DNA of 64,000 nucleotides from Melampsora larici-populina 98AG31. Its lineage: Eukaryota > Basidiomycota > Pucciniomycetes > Pucciniales > Melampsoraceae. The translations under genes and the position numbers were made by a program. Location of the stretch: the NCBI RefSeq assembly GCF_000204055.1, contig NW_006768856.1, positions 1 to 64,000 on the forward strand. Reading direction: 5' to 3'. The notes beneath the pieces were generated by a model that did no database searches, was not told the origin of the DNA, and saw nothing but the letters and a program-made list of their open reading frames with translations. Positions 24,201 to 34,792 of the stretch are shown here, piece after piece (positions within the stretch are counted from its first letter, which is position 1; each line of letters begins with the position of its first letter).

Positions 24201-24744
24201 GATCCACTGTAGTGCCTGAATGGTGGTTCATGCTTGTTGGAGTTGTCTCCATCATGATGGCCATTTTTCTACTCAAATACTAGTGAGTGTTGTATCTTTG
24301 TTGGTTTCGCATGATTCAACTGACGTCTAGTATTCGTAAATTCATGAAGTGAATCCGCAATGCCTACCATGCCAATCTGGGGTTTGGTCAGTCTTTCGTC
24401 ACTGCAAAATAAACTTTAAACGTTTTCTATCGACCCGCTGAGACTGCATTTACTTTTCCCCCCGATAGGCCTTCTCCTTCGCTATCGCTTTGGTCCTCAT
24501 AGTGCCAATTGGAATCAGTAAGTTGTCTCTGAATATTGTATACATACTCATGGTTCTCATGATATCTTCGTTCATAGTGAGCGCGGTATCTTCGGCATCT
24601 GCTACACTGAATGTAAGTAACCCCCATTTCACTCAAAATCTCAAATAAGATGAGCTTTGCTGATCTGTGTGACTCCAGGTCCTGTCAGAGTTTGTGGCCG
24701 GGTATGCTTTGGTTGGCCGGTAAGCTTGTCGTATTCACGTATCT

Positions 24745-27519
24745 TAGCAATCATCCAAATCTGACTCGCAATCGGGGACACAAAGTCCACTAGGAGTGAT
24801 GCTCTGCAAAAGTAAGCTCGCCCGAAAACTTTGCTTGCACCTACCTGAGACGAAGTTGATGCTCCCACCCTCATCCAGCATATTAAATAAATGTAAATTC
24901 GTAAAGCCCCCCCCCTTCAAGCAAAAGTTCAGCACTTATGCCTCCCCTTAGGTCTACACACATAAGTGCTGAGCTTCCGCTTGAAGGCTGGAGCCTACGA
25001 GCCTACGTTCAACTGACACCCCTACTGTTTCAGCTGCCACTGGTCGTAAAGACGACTTCCTGGCTTGCTGTTGAGGGGCGTGGGGAGTCACTTTCCCAGC
25101 ATACAACCTCCCTTTTTATATTCGATTTTCCGGCTGACCCTTCAACTCACTCGAACCCGTGTCCGTTGGCCATTGGTTGCATTTGGGTATCTTCTTACCA
25201 GTTTTTGTTTGTCAATTTCTTATTCTAACCACCTTCGTACTCCATTTAACAATCTCGGCCTCTCTTTTGTCTGTTTTTGGTAGTGCTTCCATACTTCAAA
25301 AATGCCTCAAGCTTCCCATTCACGTTATCATTATCCATTACCGGCCATCACCGTTCAATCTAATATGCCTACCCACTAACCTACTACTCTAAGTCGATTT
25401 CTGTCTTAGTAAAACGTTTTCTTGGATCCTCACTTTACCATCTTCAGCTCTGTCTTTTACGTATCCTCCAAAATAATCATCTCCCCTAACTCTTCTTGGC
25501 TTCCTTTTTCACACACCTTTGTCAACCTTACATTCCCAAGGACATATGCCATCTCGCGACCTGCCTATATTAGGACTCTATCACTTAACACCTCTCATAT
25601 TACTACTTAGGTAGGTAATTATCTGTAATCACTCAATCCAAGATCTCATATGTATTACCCATAAACTTACAAATCGATGTTGCTTTCCCGTTTAGTCAAG
25701 CTTTCTACTCGACTCTCCCTTGTATCTGGTTTTTTGATATCTTGATCAAGTTTTGACACTTCTCTCTTCAATTGTCCTTTGTAATTCGAAGTAGTTTGAG
25801 TGTTGACTTTTGAATTTCGATTTGTCCTTTGAAAAATTTGACACCAATCTCATCAGCAAGAACACATGGTGCACACTCCCAACCGATGAATACAAAAATC
25901 AAACAAACAAATCAACAAAAGAACAAACAAGCAAACCTTCAGAAGTAAATGACCATGCGAATGTCACAATTCAATATGCTCAGGTCTGATTCAATTTCAA
26001 TTCAAAGTAACTCACCAAGTAAGTCTCAAACAAAAAAATATCATTATAGCACCGCTTTAAATCACTAATCGATCTCCCTTTTTATCTTTTCAGGTTCAAC
26101 TTCCACTCAACCTCTACTATCACTTCCAATGGATACAAAACCAAACTCAAATAATTCAATTGACTTCATCAATCTCAGCATCGATCTCACAACATCATCA
26201 TTCAAATCAGATACAAGTCAAAAATTGAAAATCTAATCACCAAGACAATCTTCTATCAAACTAAACAGATCACAACTTATCATGCCCTTCAACTTCATCA
26301 ACTGATATTTATAAAAATATATTACCAAGAACAAGAGCATCAAGCTCATCCCATCTACCACCACCATTTCCATCACCATCAGGTACATACTATTAGTTGA
26401 ACTTTCAATATACCAGTATTTGAAATTTGGTGGCAACTTGAACATCCCTATCATCTGTTTTTTTCAAGATGTTCGATTATTTGTTGTTATTTTGAGAGGA
26501 GATTTATCTTTCACTATCCTCAATCATTCCTCCAGTCAATTTTTTCAATACTTCAGTTACTGCCTCATTTTGAAATTAGTTAACTTAAATTATTACACTC
26601 TCCGCTGTTGTTTTTATTTTTGTCTTGATAAACTATATCAGCAATTAAAATCTCCCATGATTTTAACTCACTGACTGATTTTATTTATCTTGATGACTGA
26701 TCAAGTATCTCAAGCATTACTTCCAAAGCCTTCAATTCCCTGTTCAAACCTCTGTGCAATCAACTTAATTCGTCTCTAACCTTTGATATTTAACCCTTGA
26801 ATTTGATTCCTTCCCATATCATAATGTTCTCAAATGTTTCATTATAAAGGTATTGCTTGTTGTTCCAATCAAACATCTAATCTTGGTTTGAATCAGCCCA
26901 AAAATTACAACTATCCCTTTGTTATTTCTAAAATTCTTGACACCTTGGTTAAATTTTGTTCTTTACTACACTATCACTGATATATCTCTTCAAATTGAAT
27001 TCGATATTGCAGCCTACAGTTAATGCATTCAGTTCCACTTGCCCTGGTGGTGATGTTCAATCTCAGCTGTAACATATGTCCTTCAATTGATTTGCACATC
27101 ACCTTGTGGTTGTGTATGTATCTTTTACCCACTCTCTTGAGTTGCACCCAATATGAACATTTAATTCCTCTTCCATTCTGACTTTGCCCACTGTCAAATC
27201 ATACACTTCCCTCTAGCTCTACAATTCATCTCCATTTCAATTGACAGTATCTATTAATGTGTTTCATTTGTCACATCCAATTTTTTCCATATTTCTTGCC
27301 TAGCAAGCAGTTTGAATGTGCAATGCACCAACAGGCTATTCATGGAGGATCAAGTGTGTAGATTGTCTAACTTTTATGCATATGACCTTCAACAGAGACT
27401 TAAGTTTCATAAAATAGAGCACTTTTCACTCATTTGATTGTTCAAATATTTGAGCTTGGACTTATTATCTTTCAAACATATTGAGGTTTTAAAGGCGGGC
27501 TGGCCCGCCTATGTTCTAG
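24745..27519 (+). mobile_element. Helitron-like insertion inside the OPT gene
   Basis: The OPT reading is lost after GYALVG near 24720 and picks up at 27521. The right edge shows a 7-bp-stem hairpin (27494-27509, GGCGGGC/GCCCGCC), six bases, then CTAG (27516-27519) followed by host T. This is the Helitron 3' signature and aligns with the end at 4451-4475. The left edge could not be fixed; it should begin with TC after host A somewhere between 24740 and 24870. No Rep or helicase gene is seen inside, so it would be non-autonomous. The interior (25.0-26.7 kb) is AT-rich and has no recognised gene. Confidence 0.6.
24914..24988. repeat. Hairpin-forming inverted repeat
   Basis: CCTTCAAGC, then TCAGCACTTATG, on the left is mirrored by CATAAGTGCTGA, then GCTTGAAGG, on the right. 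This gives an approximately 26-bp stem with a few mismatches and a loop of about 20 bases. It lies just right of the probable left edge of the Helitron-like insertion and could be part of that insertion or a separate small foldback. Confidence 0.6.
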
Positions 27520-27648
27520 TGGGTATGTAACAACAGCACAGGCAATCGGATACGCCTCAGATATGAAAGTAAGGAAATTTTATAGCCTATCCTTTGGTTC
27601 ATGCTCTGATCACGCCAATGATTTAACCATCGTTTTCCAGCTGGCTCA

Positions 27649-27852
27649 CTACATGAAGGTGACAAAACCATTATGATCCTTCAAAAGATCGATGTGATAC
27701 TTATATACGTAATCGATCAATATGTACTTTGTGGTCACCTTCTGGTCCATAAAATCCACTCCTCCCAAATAGATCCCACCCAAAGCTTTGTTCGCGGCAC
27801 AGCTGTCTGGGACTATCTTGTCCTCGATCATATCCATAGCTGGTACAGTCAC
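27649..27852 (-). other. Antisense coding-like segment in the OPT locus
   Basis: The minus strand carries a 67-codon frame with protein-like composition (VPAMDMIEDKIVPDSCAANK, then GGIYLGGVDFMDQKVTT). It lies exactly where OPT homology on the plus strand is missing. It is not a recognised domain. It may be an exon fragment of another gene that replaced part of the transporter, or a chance frame. Confidence 0.25.
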
Positions 27853-28885
27853 TTTGAAACACGACGTCCATATGATAGTGTCGGAAATCTGATCTGTTCT
27901 TCTCCTGCAGTCCTGGATTGGTAAATCGCAAACATTCCCGACTTGTGTTCACCAACCAAGTCCCTCCACTTCACCTGCCCAGGTGAGCCTCGGGGCAAAC
28001 ATTTCTATTTATCCCTCACTGATTGTCAAACTTATCGACAATGTCTCAATAGCCATCGATGCTTTCTTCTCCTCAAGCGTGTTATGGGGGGTTGTGGGCT
28101 CACGGCGAATGTTTACTGGACCTGGTGCACCGTACGGGTTTTGCATGTACGGATTTTTGTGAGTTCTGCTTTATTCCCATCTCAAATCCTTATAATTATA
28201 CAGAACATGCCGTTTGCAACAAATCTACTGACAAATCCCAAATGGCAGAATCGGTGCCATCGCACCTGTCATTCCTTGGATATTTTTGAAGATTTGGCCT
28301 AGGTCATTGTGGCGCCTAGTACACACCCCCGTCATTTTTAGCGGCTTTGTGTGCTATGGAATTCTGAATTTAGGTTATTTTACGTAAGTACGACACAAAA
28401 ATAGGCGGGAAAACAATGTTAGACCCTGAGGCTGTATCTCTGAGACCTTGCTTTGGGTTCATCAGACCCGCAATTCCACTTGCACTATTCTTTCAGCGGT
28501 ACGTCAAGAAGCGGTACACCGCTTGGTATGGTACGTCTACGCTCAGATTCCTGTTCCATTCCAATATCGTAATACACTGATGAGAAAATGAGGACAAAAT
28601 AGAAAAGTACGCTTTGACTCTCACCGCTGGGATCAGCTCTGGCATTGCAATTTTTGGACTATTCTATTTCTTTGCGCTCCAATTCAATGGACAAAACTAC
28701 CCTTGGGTAAGGATTGGGCGCCCTCTCATTGGACCCGCTCTTGACTGAGATGAACAATGCTGACTTTTCAATGCTTAAACATCTGGAAGGTCGGAAATGT
28801 TGCGTTCCGGGCCGGATGCGACGGGTCAGTGTGCACTTTGCGGGAGGTACCACAAGAGGGCTTTGGACCCACGTCTTGGAAGTAA

Positions 28886-29810
28886 CAAAATTCCGCTGAT
28901 TTCCAAACTCTTTGGGTCTTGCCCCAGAAGTATATCTAACTTGGTATCATGAGTCAAAAATGTCACTTAGAATTGTGTATAACAGACCTTCCTTTCAAGT
29001 GGTTTGCTGCTGAGAAGTAAAAAAGGGACCTCAATAGAATACAGCAAATCATTTGAATTCATCTAAAACTACTGGAAAGTAGCAATATAGGCAATAGTTT
29101 CCGTTTTGAACTTCTTATGATTCATGTTCTTGATCCAAAGTAATTTCAAATTTGATGTTTTTGTAAAAAGGACTGGATGTTTCACTGTGAGGTTGAAACA
29201 ATATAACAGGGTAAAAATTTGTAAACACCTTAGCTGGCACTTAATCACACTAAGATCTGCTATTGGAGTTGTGACAGCTGAGGGTTATCAGATTTAGGTC
29301 TGAGGAGGTTCTGTAGCTGGTCAGGGGTGGAGGGCACACTATTTTTTACCTGAATAACAACATGAATTGAACCCTGAAGATACTGTTAGTGCTCTGGAGC
29401 CTGCGGTTGTACACTAAGGTCCATTCCTGAGAAAGAGAGAAGTGATGGGTGCGGATAGGAATCACACACGTGAGATGTCAATATCAGAGTAACTGACATC
29501 TCACCAAGTTGAATTTGGAAGAATTGGAAAAACTAGATTTCTTCCTTCACTTCTTCCACAACATATCTGCACTTCTTTAGCTAGTTGAATTTCTAAGAGT
29601 CTCACTTGCAAGAAATTTGTAAAAAATAGAATTCTACATTATCTCAAAGTGACAACAGTAGAAGATAGCACTTCCACTCCTCAATTCTTCAAACATTAAT
29701 TAACTTCAAGAAAACGTAGGATGCAACACTTCAATACATCGAGCTAGCTTGAAAAAGAATTTTGTGAATGTGGAGACAGCTTAGAGCAAATCACCAGCCA
29801 CGCCAAAATA
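28886..29810. other. No gene seen
   Basis: AT-rich sequence downstream of the transporter pseudogene. No repeat or frame is recognised. The boundary with the Ngaro-type relic that follows is not visible. Confidence 0.45.
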
Positions 29811-29814
29811 CCAG

Positions 29815-29956
29815 TTGAACAGTATGATTGACTTGATGCTACAAGAGGAAGAGAAGAAGAAAGCACATTTGCTTAAACTGAAAGAACAAGAGCAAGTATG
29901 GTTGAAAAGAGCACACACTCAAGCACCTCCAGAAGACGGGGATAACTCACCAGGAT
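29815..29956 (+). pseudogene. Possible Gag N-terminal relic (Ngaro type)
   Basis: The translation MIDLMLQEEEKKKAHLLKLK, then EQEQVWLKRAH, resembles in composition and rhythm the Glu/Lys coiled coil of the intact Gag at 18154-17900 (EEEKKLAKLAKEKEQAEERQ). It is cut by the MITE at 29961. Together with the gag block at 49.1-50.4 kb it suggests one old plus-strand copy split by insertions. The match is short and low-complexity. Confidence 0.35.
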
Positions 29957-29960
29957 TTGT

Positions 29961-30114
29961 GGGATACAAAGTAGAATCCGGGCACATGCCTGGAATTATT
30001 TTGGCAGTAAATTTTGATTTTCTGGGCAAAATTCTGGGCCCAAAATTCAAATTCACTACCAAAAGAAATCTGGGCACAATGCCGGGCACATGCCTGGATT
30101 CTACTTTGTATCCC
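29961..30114. mobile_element. Foldback MITE with GGGATACAAAG ends (copy 1)
   Basis: A 154-bp near-palindrome with perfect 19-bp terminal inverted repeats (GGGATACAAAGTAGAATCC). The arms continue into GGGCACATGCC, which occurs again near the right end. The flanking dinucleotide is GT on both sides. A diverged relative lies 133 bp downstream. Confidence 0.75.
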
Positions 30115-30246
30115 GTAATTGCATTCAAGTTTACAACAGGGCGTGATGATTTTGCAATAATGCTTTTGAAGTCATTAAAGTTTGCAAATTGCAAGGATTG
30201 AAAAATTGTATTGACCCTGCCAATTATTTAATTTTACATACAATTA

Positions 30247-30366
30247 GGGGATACAAAGTTGGATCTGGCCACGCGGCCGGATCTGTGGCCAGATTTTATT
30301 TGGCTGTAAATTTGAATTTTCTGGCCAAAAACCTGGCCGCATGGCCAGGGTCAAATTTGTATCCCC
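30247..30366. mobile_element. Foldback MITE with GGGGATACAAA ends (copy 2)
   Basis: A 120-bp palindromic element with GGGGATACAAA termini, flanked by TA on both sides, which suggests a Tc1/mariner-type duplication. The interior uses GGCCACGCGGCC where copy 1 has GGGCACATGCC. The two are therefore diverged members of one family rather than a duplication. Confidence 0.75.
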
Positions 30367-31302
30367 TAAATTGTTCTGTTTGGAATGTATGTAAGAAATA
30401 CAGTTGTAAAAAAAAATCCGAAAAGTATACCACACTATTCCCATTGTTGAATTTTCCAAACAGACATCTCCAACACCTAATCATTGCAAATAAATTACCT
30501 CACAACTGTAACCAATTTCACTTCATATCATAATTTTGTGCAACTTCCTTCACAGACATCCCAAAGCGCCACAAAAGTTACATTGTTAAAGTTGATTCCA
30601 TCACATGAATCTTTAATTTTACAATGAAAGTTCCCAATCCAAAGGATTGGATTGGATCCAATGCTTTCAAGTTTTGATGTGAACTAACACCCACTAAAGG
30701 TGGTAGAAATGGTAGTGACACTGAGATTACGTATCTGAATGCCAATTTGACTGAGGACCAAGGACATTTGCTCAACCTTCACCCAGCAAGGCCAGAGTCT
30801 TGCACACCTAGCTTAGACTCAATTTGTCAAAAGGTTGGAGTTTATCACCTTTGATGAAATGACAAGAGTGTCTTCTAGATGCTTATTCTTCCTTTTATTT
30901 GTTTTATTGAATCATTGCAATAATCATTCTCAACTTTCATCTTCAAATTGAAAATGTTTCACATTTTCTTTTCATTCAAGACTAATATCTATATCATTAA
31001 GCCTCTAGTCCCTTCATTTCATAATTTTTATGATCAAAAAACACCTCAAAACCCCTCCAAAATGACTCATGTTTTGGAAACAGACTTGGACCTCTTGGAA
31101 GCTGAAGAAGAAGTGTTACATCAAGAATATGATGGGGAAGAAGATAATTTCCCCTGAAGAAAACCTTTGTAAGCATGGCTTGAATTCTATAGTTTTATTT
31201 CTCTCTTCCATTGCCCTGCTTTACCATAAGAGGAAACTCTGAGGTTAGAGCACATGGACAATTGGTGGTAGCCAGGGAGAGGCTCCTAGTTTGGGATGGC
31301 AG
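30367..31302. other. No supported gene
   Basis: Sequence between two insertions. A short acidic frame at 31062-31157 (ETDLDLLEAEEEVLHQEYDG) could be another piece of the Gag relic. Nothing else is recognised. Confidence 0.35.
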
Positions 31303-32315
31303 CAACCCTGTGCCAGCAACGCAACACGCCACAGCACACCTTTTTTTTGATGCATTGCTCTGCAACATGCAACACCAACAAGCAGCAGATGCTGTGTTGC
31401 AGGAAGTGCGGCAACAACAAAAGTCAAGACCGGGCTGCGCAGCGCCTTGACCGTTGTGCAACACAACACAGCAGGCACAACACACTGCAAACATTATTCG
31501 GCTTCCCCAAGTGGGCAGGAAAAAATGATTGGGAGTATGATTTGTCATAAAATGATCTATCACTCCACACCTAAGCCAGAACACACACACTACATATGTG
31601 CAACAGGCTCAGTGAATAGGTGGTTATCATGTACATACAGTTCTGCTCAGTTATCTGCTCATCAGCGTAAGTTATTCATATGTAATACATGCTGTAACTT
31701 TTTTCAGATTGACAAAAGTATTCAAAAGATTGACTACATACACCCACCCAGTGTTTTGGTGTGATCTCATCAACTCAACTGCATGTAACACCCTTTCTGT
31801 TACTATGAAACAGCTTCAGTAATATTGCCTGAGCAGCTACAGAATTCTATGTAGTGAATTTTTGCAACAATTTTTTCAAGGTCAAAAAAGTTTCATGTGG
31901 TATAACATGTGATTTATTCATTCTGATGGGCAAAAAACTGAGCAGACCTGTATGTACATGATAGATAACTATCTATTTAGCTTGCTGCACATATGTAGTG
32001 TGGGTGTTATGTCTCAGGTGTGCAGTATTGGATCCTTTTATGACAAACTGTACTATTAATCATTTTCCTCTTCCAACTTGGGGAAGTTGAATGATGTTCA
32101 CAGTGACAGCACCAAAAAAGCTGATTTGTAATTTTTTGGGGGAAGCAACACAACAAACGTTGTTGTAGCCCAAAAAAACTACCAATTTGAGTGATTTTGT
32201 TGCGCTGCAGGTCAGGCCGCAACCTAAAATTTAATCCTACGGTGCGGTGTGATCAGAAAAACTGCAACACAACCACAGCGCAGCATGCAACATCTGCGCT
32301 GCTGGCCCAGGGTTG
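31303..32315. mobile_element. 1-kb foldback element, hAT-like ends
   Basis: Almost the whole element is a long inverted repeat. The left arm runs from about 31303 to 31800. The reverse complement of 31850-32315 gives the same order of landmarks: CAACCCTG, CTTCCCCAAGT, AAAATGATT, TTTGTCATAAAA, ACTACATATGTG and ATCATGTACATACAG. The termini are CAACCCTG/CAGGGTTG. The flanks ATGGCAG (31296-31302) and ATGGTAG (32316-32322) match in six of seven bases, consistent with a 7-bp target duplication. It has no coding capacity. A truncated relative is at 58608-59134. Confidence 0.75.
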
Positions 32316-32341
32316 ATGGTAGTAGCTTAAAAGCTCCCATA

Positions 32342-32375
32342 CACAGGGTCCGAAATTCACACTCCCGACGCGTTA
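32342..32375 (+). repeat. Left terminal inverted repeat of the 16.3-kb element
   Basis: CACAGGGTCC, then GAAATTCACA, then CTCCCGACGCGTTA. The reverse complement of 48573-48606 reads the same except for two positions in the middle block. The ATA immediately to the left is repeated to the right of the other end. Confidence 0.85.
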
Positions 32376-32875
32376 CTGAAGCGTTTTCCAAGATTGTGTT
32401 ATGATTGTCGCCTGTTTGTTGACAGGCGCTGCGCGGTGCGCAGCTTTGGAATGCACAGCAAACTTAATGAGCATGCCGTCTTGAACACAAGCTCAGTGTC
32501 AACATTCAGAGACGCCTGAAGTTCATCCGCATCAACACATACTTAGATACCTGGACACAGCCAGCCGTTTTCTATCTCTGAATATTTCCATGTTACGTGA
32601 TTGTGATGCGATGGACGCGCCATTGACACAGGCTTTGGTAGCAGGGATTAGTGTTACATATGCGAAATCTCAATTCCTAAAGAGGGCTATGCACTGTTTT
32701 TAAGTGCTTTAAGTGCTCTATGCATTATAATATAGCGAGTAGTACATACATACAGACAGAGCCTTTATCGGCCCAACTCCCTACTCCCATTCCAAGAACT
32801 AGCTCCCGCTTGGACATAGACTAGTCTTGATTGTGCGATTCAAAGCCTCAAGCATCACTCGAAGTCAGCGCTAAA
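32376..32875. promoter_or_regulatory. Left subterminal region and probable promoter
   Basis: About 500 bp between the left terminus and the first ATG. It contains a GC hairpin-prone stretch (CGCCTGTTTGTTGACAGGCG, 32410-32429) followed by CTGCGCGGTGCGCAG, itself palindromic. These could be transposase-binding or promoter elements. No TATA box in a convincing position was found. Confidence 0.35.
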
Positions 32876-34080
32876 ATGGATCACCCAGGTAATGATCAGG
32901 TGTCTAACACAATGGTTGTGACTATCACTTGCTGATACCTTAAACTCTTGTAACCCTTTGGCAGACAATCAAACTGAAGGATCCGTCAAGAAACAAAACA
33001 AGCAGGTTTCAGACTGGCTCCCTGACCACAACACCCCGTACTGCGAATCTGTGTCGGATTTTGTGAGATATCTTCTCGGACGAACTAATTCAAAGACCCC
33101 CGATCCCTCTAGTCCGACTCTCAATGAGATCTCAAAACTTCCTCAGCTTACACCATCTGAAATTATCAATGATACCCGCATATTTCAATTACATCTAGAG
33201 GCTGAATCTACGGTTAATACCGACCTCAAACATCCTCGCCGACAAAAGGCCTCGTGGTCACGACATAGGCAGCTGTTCCTACACGAACTGACAAACCTTG
33301 GAATTCCACGTGCAACACTTGACTGGATGCGATCGCCAGATTCCCCTTGGAACTCCATCATGTTAGCTTGTATAGCAAAACACTACGGATGGGGACTCAG
33401 CCAAGGCGTGTTCTCCTTGTACCCAATTAACCCCGGGCATAATGGAGATCCTATGTGCTTGGGTACGTTGGAAAGATGGCTTCGGGGGCAGACAGAAGAA
33501 ATAAAGAAGCATTCGAAGAACCCTCGTCTGGTCTCGATCCGAAGGAAAGCTGAACAGCGCGGTAGAGTTAGTTGAAACCATACTAGTTGTGTACAAAACT
33601 CAATGGTCTGACTATGTGCTCTCTTCCCATTCACAGCTGTTCAGGTATCGCAAAAATACAATTGAAGCCGCTCTGGGCATACCGGCCTTGGCCCTACTTC
33701 CAAAGGCTACTTGTTGCTCAGACACCGAAGATGATGGGAACGGTGGCTATGTTTCAATCGATTTAGGCTGGCGTAGTTCGAAGTACAAAGAATTCTTACA
33801 CATGATTGATGAAGTGTCTCGCCAGCATGGAAGAAATAGAGGGTCGGGTAGAATGGTTGCACGTCGGTTGGATTCTAAGAGGACATTTTCTGGAAGAATT
33901 AATAGAAAAGCTCGGGCTTGTGATGGATTACCAGAATCTTGCTATAGTGAAAGGCATCTATCTCAACTGAGTATGACAGGAAAGTATCTCTGGGACAAAA
34001 CCAACCGAATTCCTACTCATCTCCTTGATCATTATCTCTTGGAATTGCAGAATTTGCTCAAGAAACGAGCTTATATTTGA
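32876..34080 (+). CDS. Accessory protein A of the transposon (three exons)
   Basis: The exons are 32876-32888 (only 13 nt, MDHP), 32965-33566 and 33637-34080. Together they give a 352-residue product with consistent phases. The family is not recognised. The N-terminus contains SDWLPDHNTPYCESVSDF. The centre has a conserved-looking block TLDWMRSPDSPWNSIMLACI, then GTLERWLRGQTEEIKKHSKN, then RLFRYRKNTIEAALG. The C-terminal part has a basic tract (SGRMVARRLDSKRTFSGRIN). The order of these blocks parallels the C-terminal 400 residues of the 44551-48008 product: FDWLNPLQSKWNEAM, FKIFERWYSTQRSKF, VSTLRAETFKKYFP, LPWRKEDFDTLLNLL. This suggests homologous domains. A role in DNA binding or transposition is inference from position and basic character. 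Confidence 0.7.
32889..32964 (+). other. Intron after a 13-nt first coding exon
   Basis: CACCCAG|GTAATG ... TTGGCAG|ACAATC. Splicing joins MDHP to DNQTEGSV. The large downstream gene of the same element also begins with a very short coding exon (10 nt), followed by an exon starting with the same residues DNQ. Confidence 0.65.
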
Positions 34081-34792
34081 GAATACTTTTTTCGCTCACC
34101 CTCTTCACTCTTCTCTTAACCTTTCTCTTGTGAATGTATCTTTTTGGATTATTTTTATTCACTCTCAAGTTTTGTTTCTAGTAAATCAAACATCTGTCTC
34201 CATCCATTCCTGAACGGTTACTGAGAATCTCATTTCTAATCAAAAGTACACGATGGATTCATGTTTTCTTCAAATCTGGTATGTTTTCTTGTAAATAAAT
34301 CATTTCTCTCTGTCGTGTTTTTGTTGTATATAATCATCATATGTTTATTGTGAGTATGACTGTTATTCAATCCGCTATATCACATGTTTGTAAGACTATG
34401 ACATCTAGGAACACATACAAATGTGAGTCCAAAACTACCAGGCTTCGTGTTCTGCTAAAAACTACACATTTCAAATGAGTCATTCCAGTTCGAATTTGCT
34501 AAACATGTCTATTGAACTTTCCACCTAGAAGTGAAACTGGTGATCCACATTAATTCCATGTGAGACCCGCAACATGATGATTACTCGATCCGGGGCCATA
34601 TCACATACGGGTGAAGTCTTTTGTGGGGAAGTGGTGATTTGCATGAGACCCGAGACGAGATCAAAAGATCAGAATACAAAGTGTTTACATCAAAACCCAT
34701 CACAAGAAGTGATACCAAAAGACTCAAATATCCCGTTTTTGGCTAGGAGAAATTCCACCGTCATATCTTCAACGCACCCATTCTTCATCGCC
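34081..34792. other. Intergenic region between accessory gene and transposase
   Basis: An AT-rich stretch holding the 3' end of the accessory gene and the promoter of the transposase gene. A frame opens at 34574, upstream of the chosen transposase ATG, and could extend the N-terminus. It was not chosen because its composition changes abruptly at MPPHICTC. Confidence 0.4.

Larger units (their letters stand above)
21297..28885 (+). pseudogene. Oligopeptide transporter (OPT family), disrupted
   Basis: In OPT proteins, multiple membrane segments import small peptides or related substrates across the plasma membrane with protons. The ATG at 21297 gives MDKQSSHVD. Conserved OPT blocks follow through more than 15 short exons: VRSCVDPFDDPTIPVLTFR, TGVNQFFAQRMPSIGLS, LNPGPF, MKEHMLISIVS, LSSQLIGYTLAGMTRKFPV, NGWRISRLRFFFI, WTTWIAPHNVKL, AYSPPYMSASGIVWTVFF, LMQAYPEVPEWWFMLVG, then VLSEFVAGYAL at 24680. 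A 2.7-kb insertion follows. OPT homology resumes at 27521 (GYVTTAQAIGYASDMK, then LAHYMKV), continues through NIPDLC, HFTCPG and FFSSSVLWGVVGSRRMF to QNYPW, and ends VGNVAFRAG...PTSWK with a TAA at 28883-28885. Broken features are the insertion, a stretch of missing or replaced homology (27680-27910) and an in-frame TAA at 27922-27924. Exon borders are approximate. Confidence 0.85.

Noticed and set aside
25000..26700. Captured host gene inside the Helitron-like insertion
   Set aside because: No coding frame with recognisable protein features and no splice pattern could be supported.
31195..31590. Cys-rich frame (many CC pairs) as a possible secreted effector
   Set aside because: It lies in the GC-rich arm of a foldback element with CAACA/TGTTG repeats. 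The Cys content comes from the TGTTGC repeat words, and there is no signal peptide or continuation.
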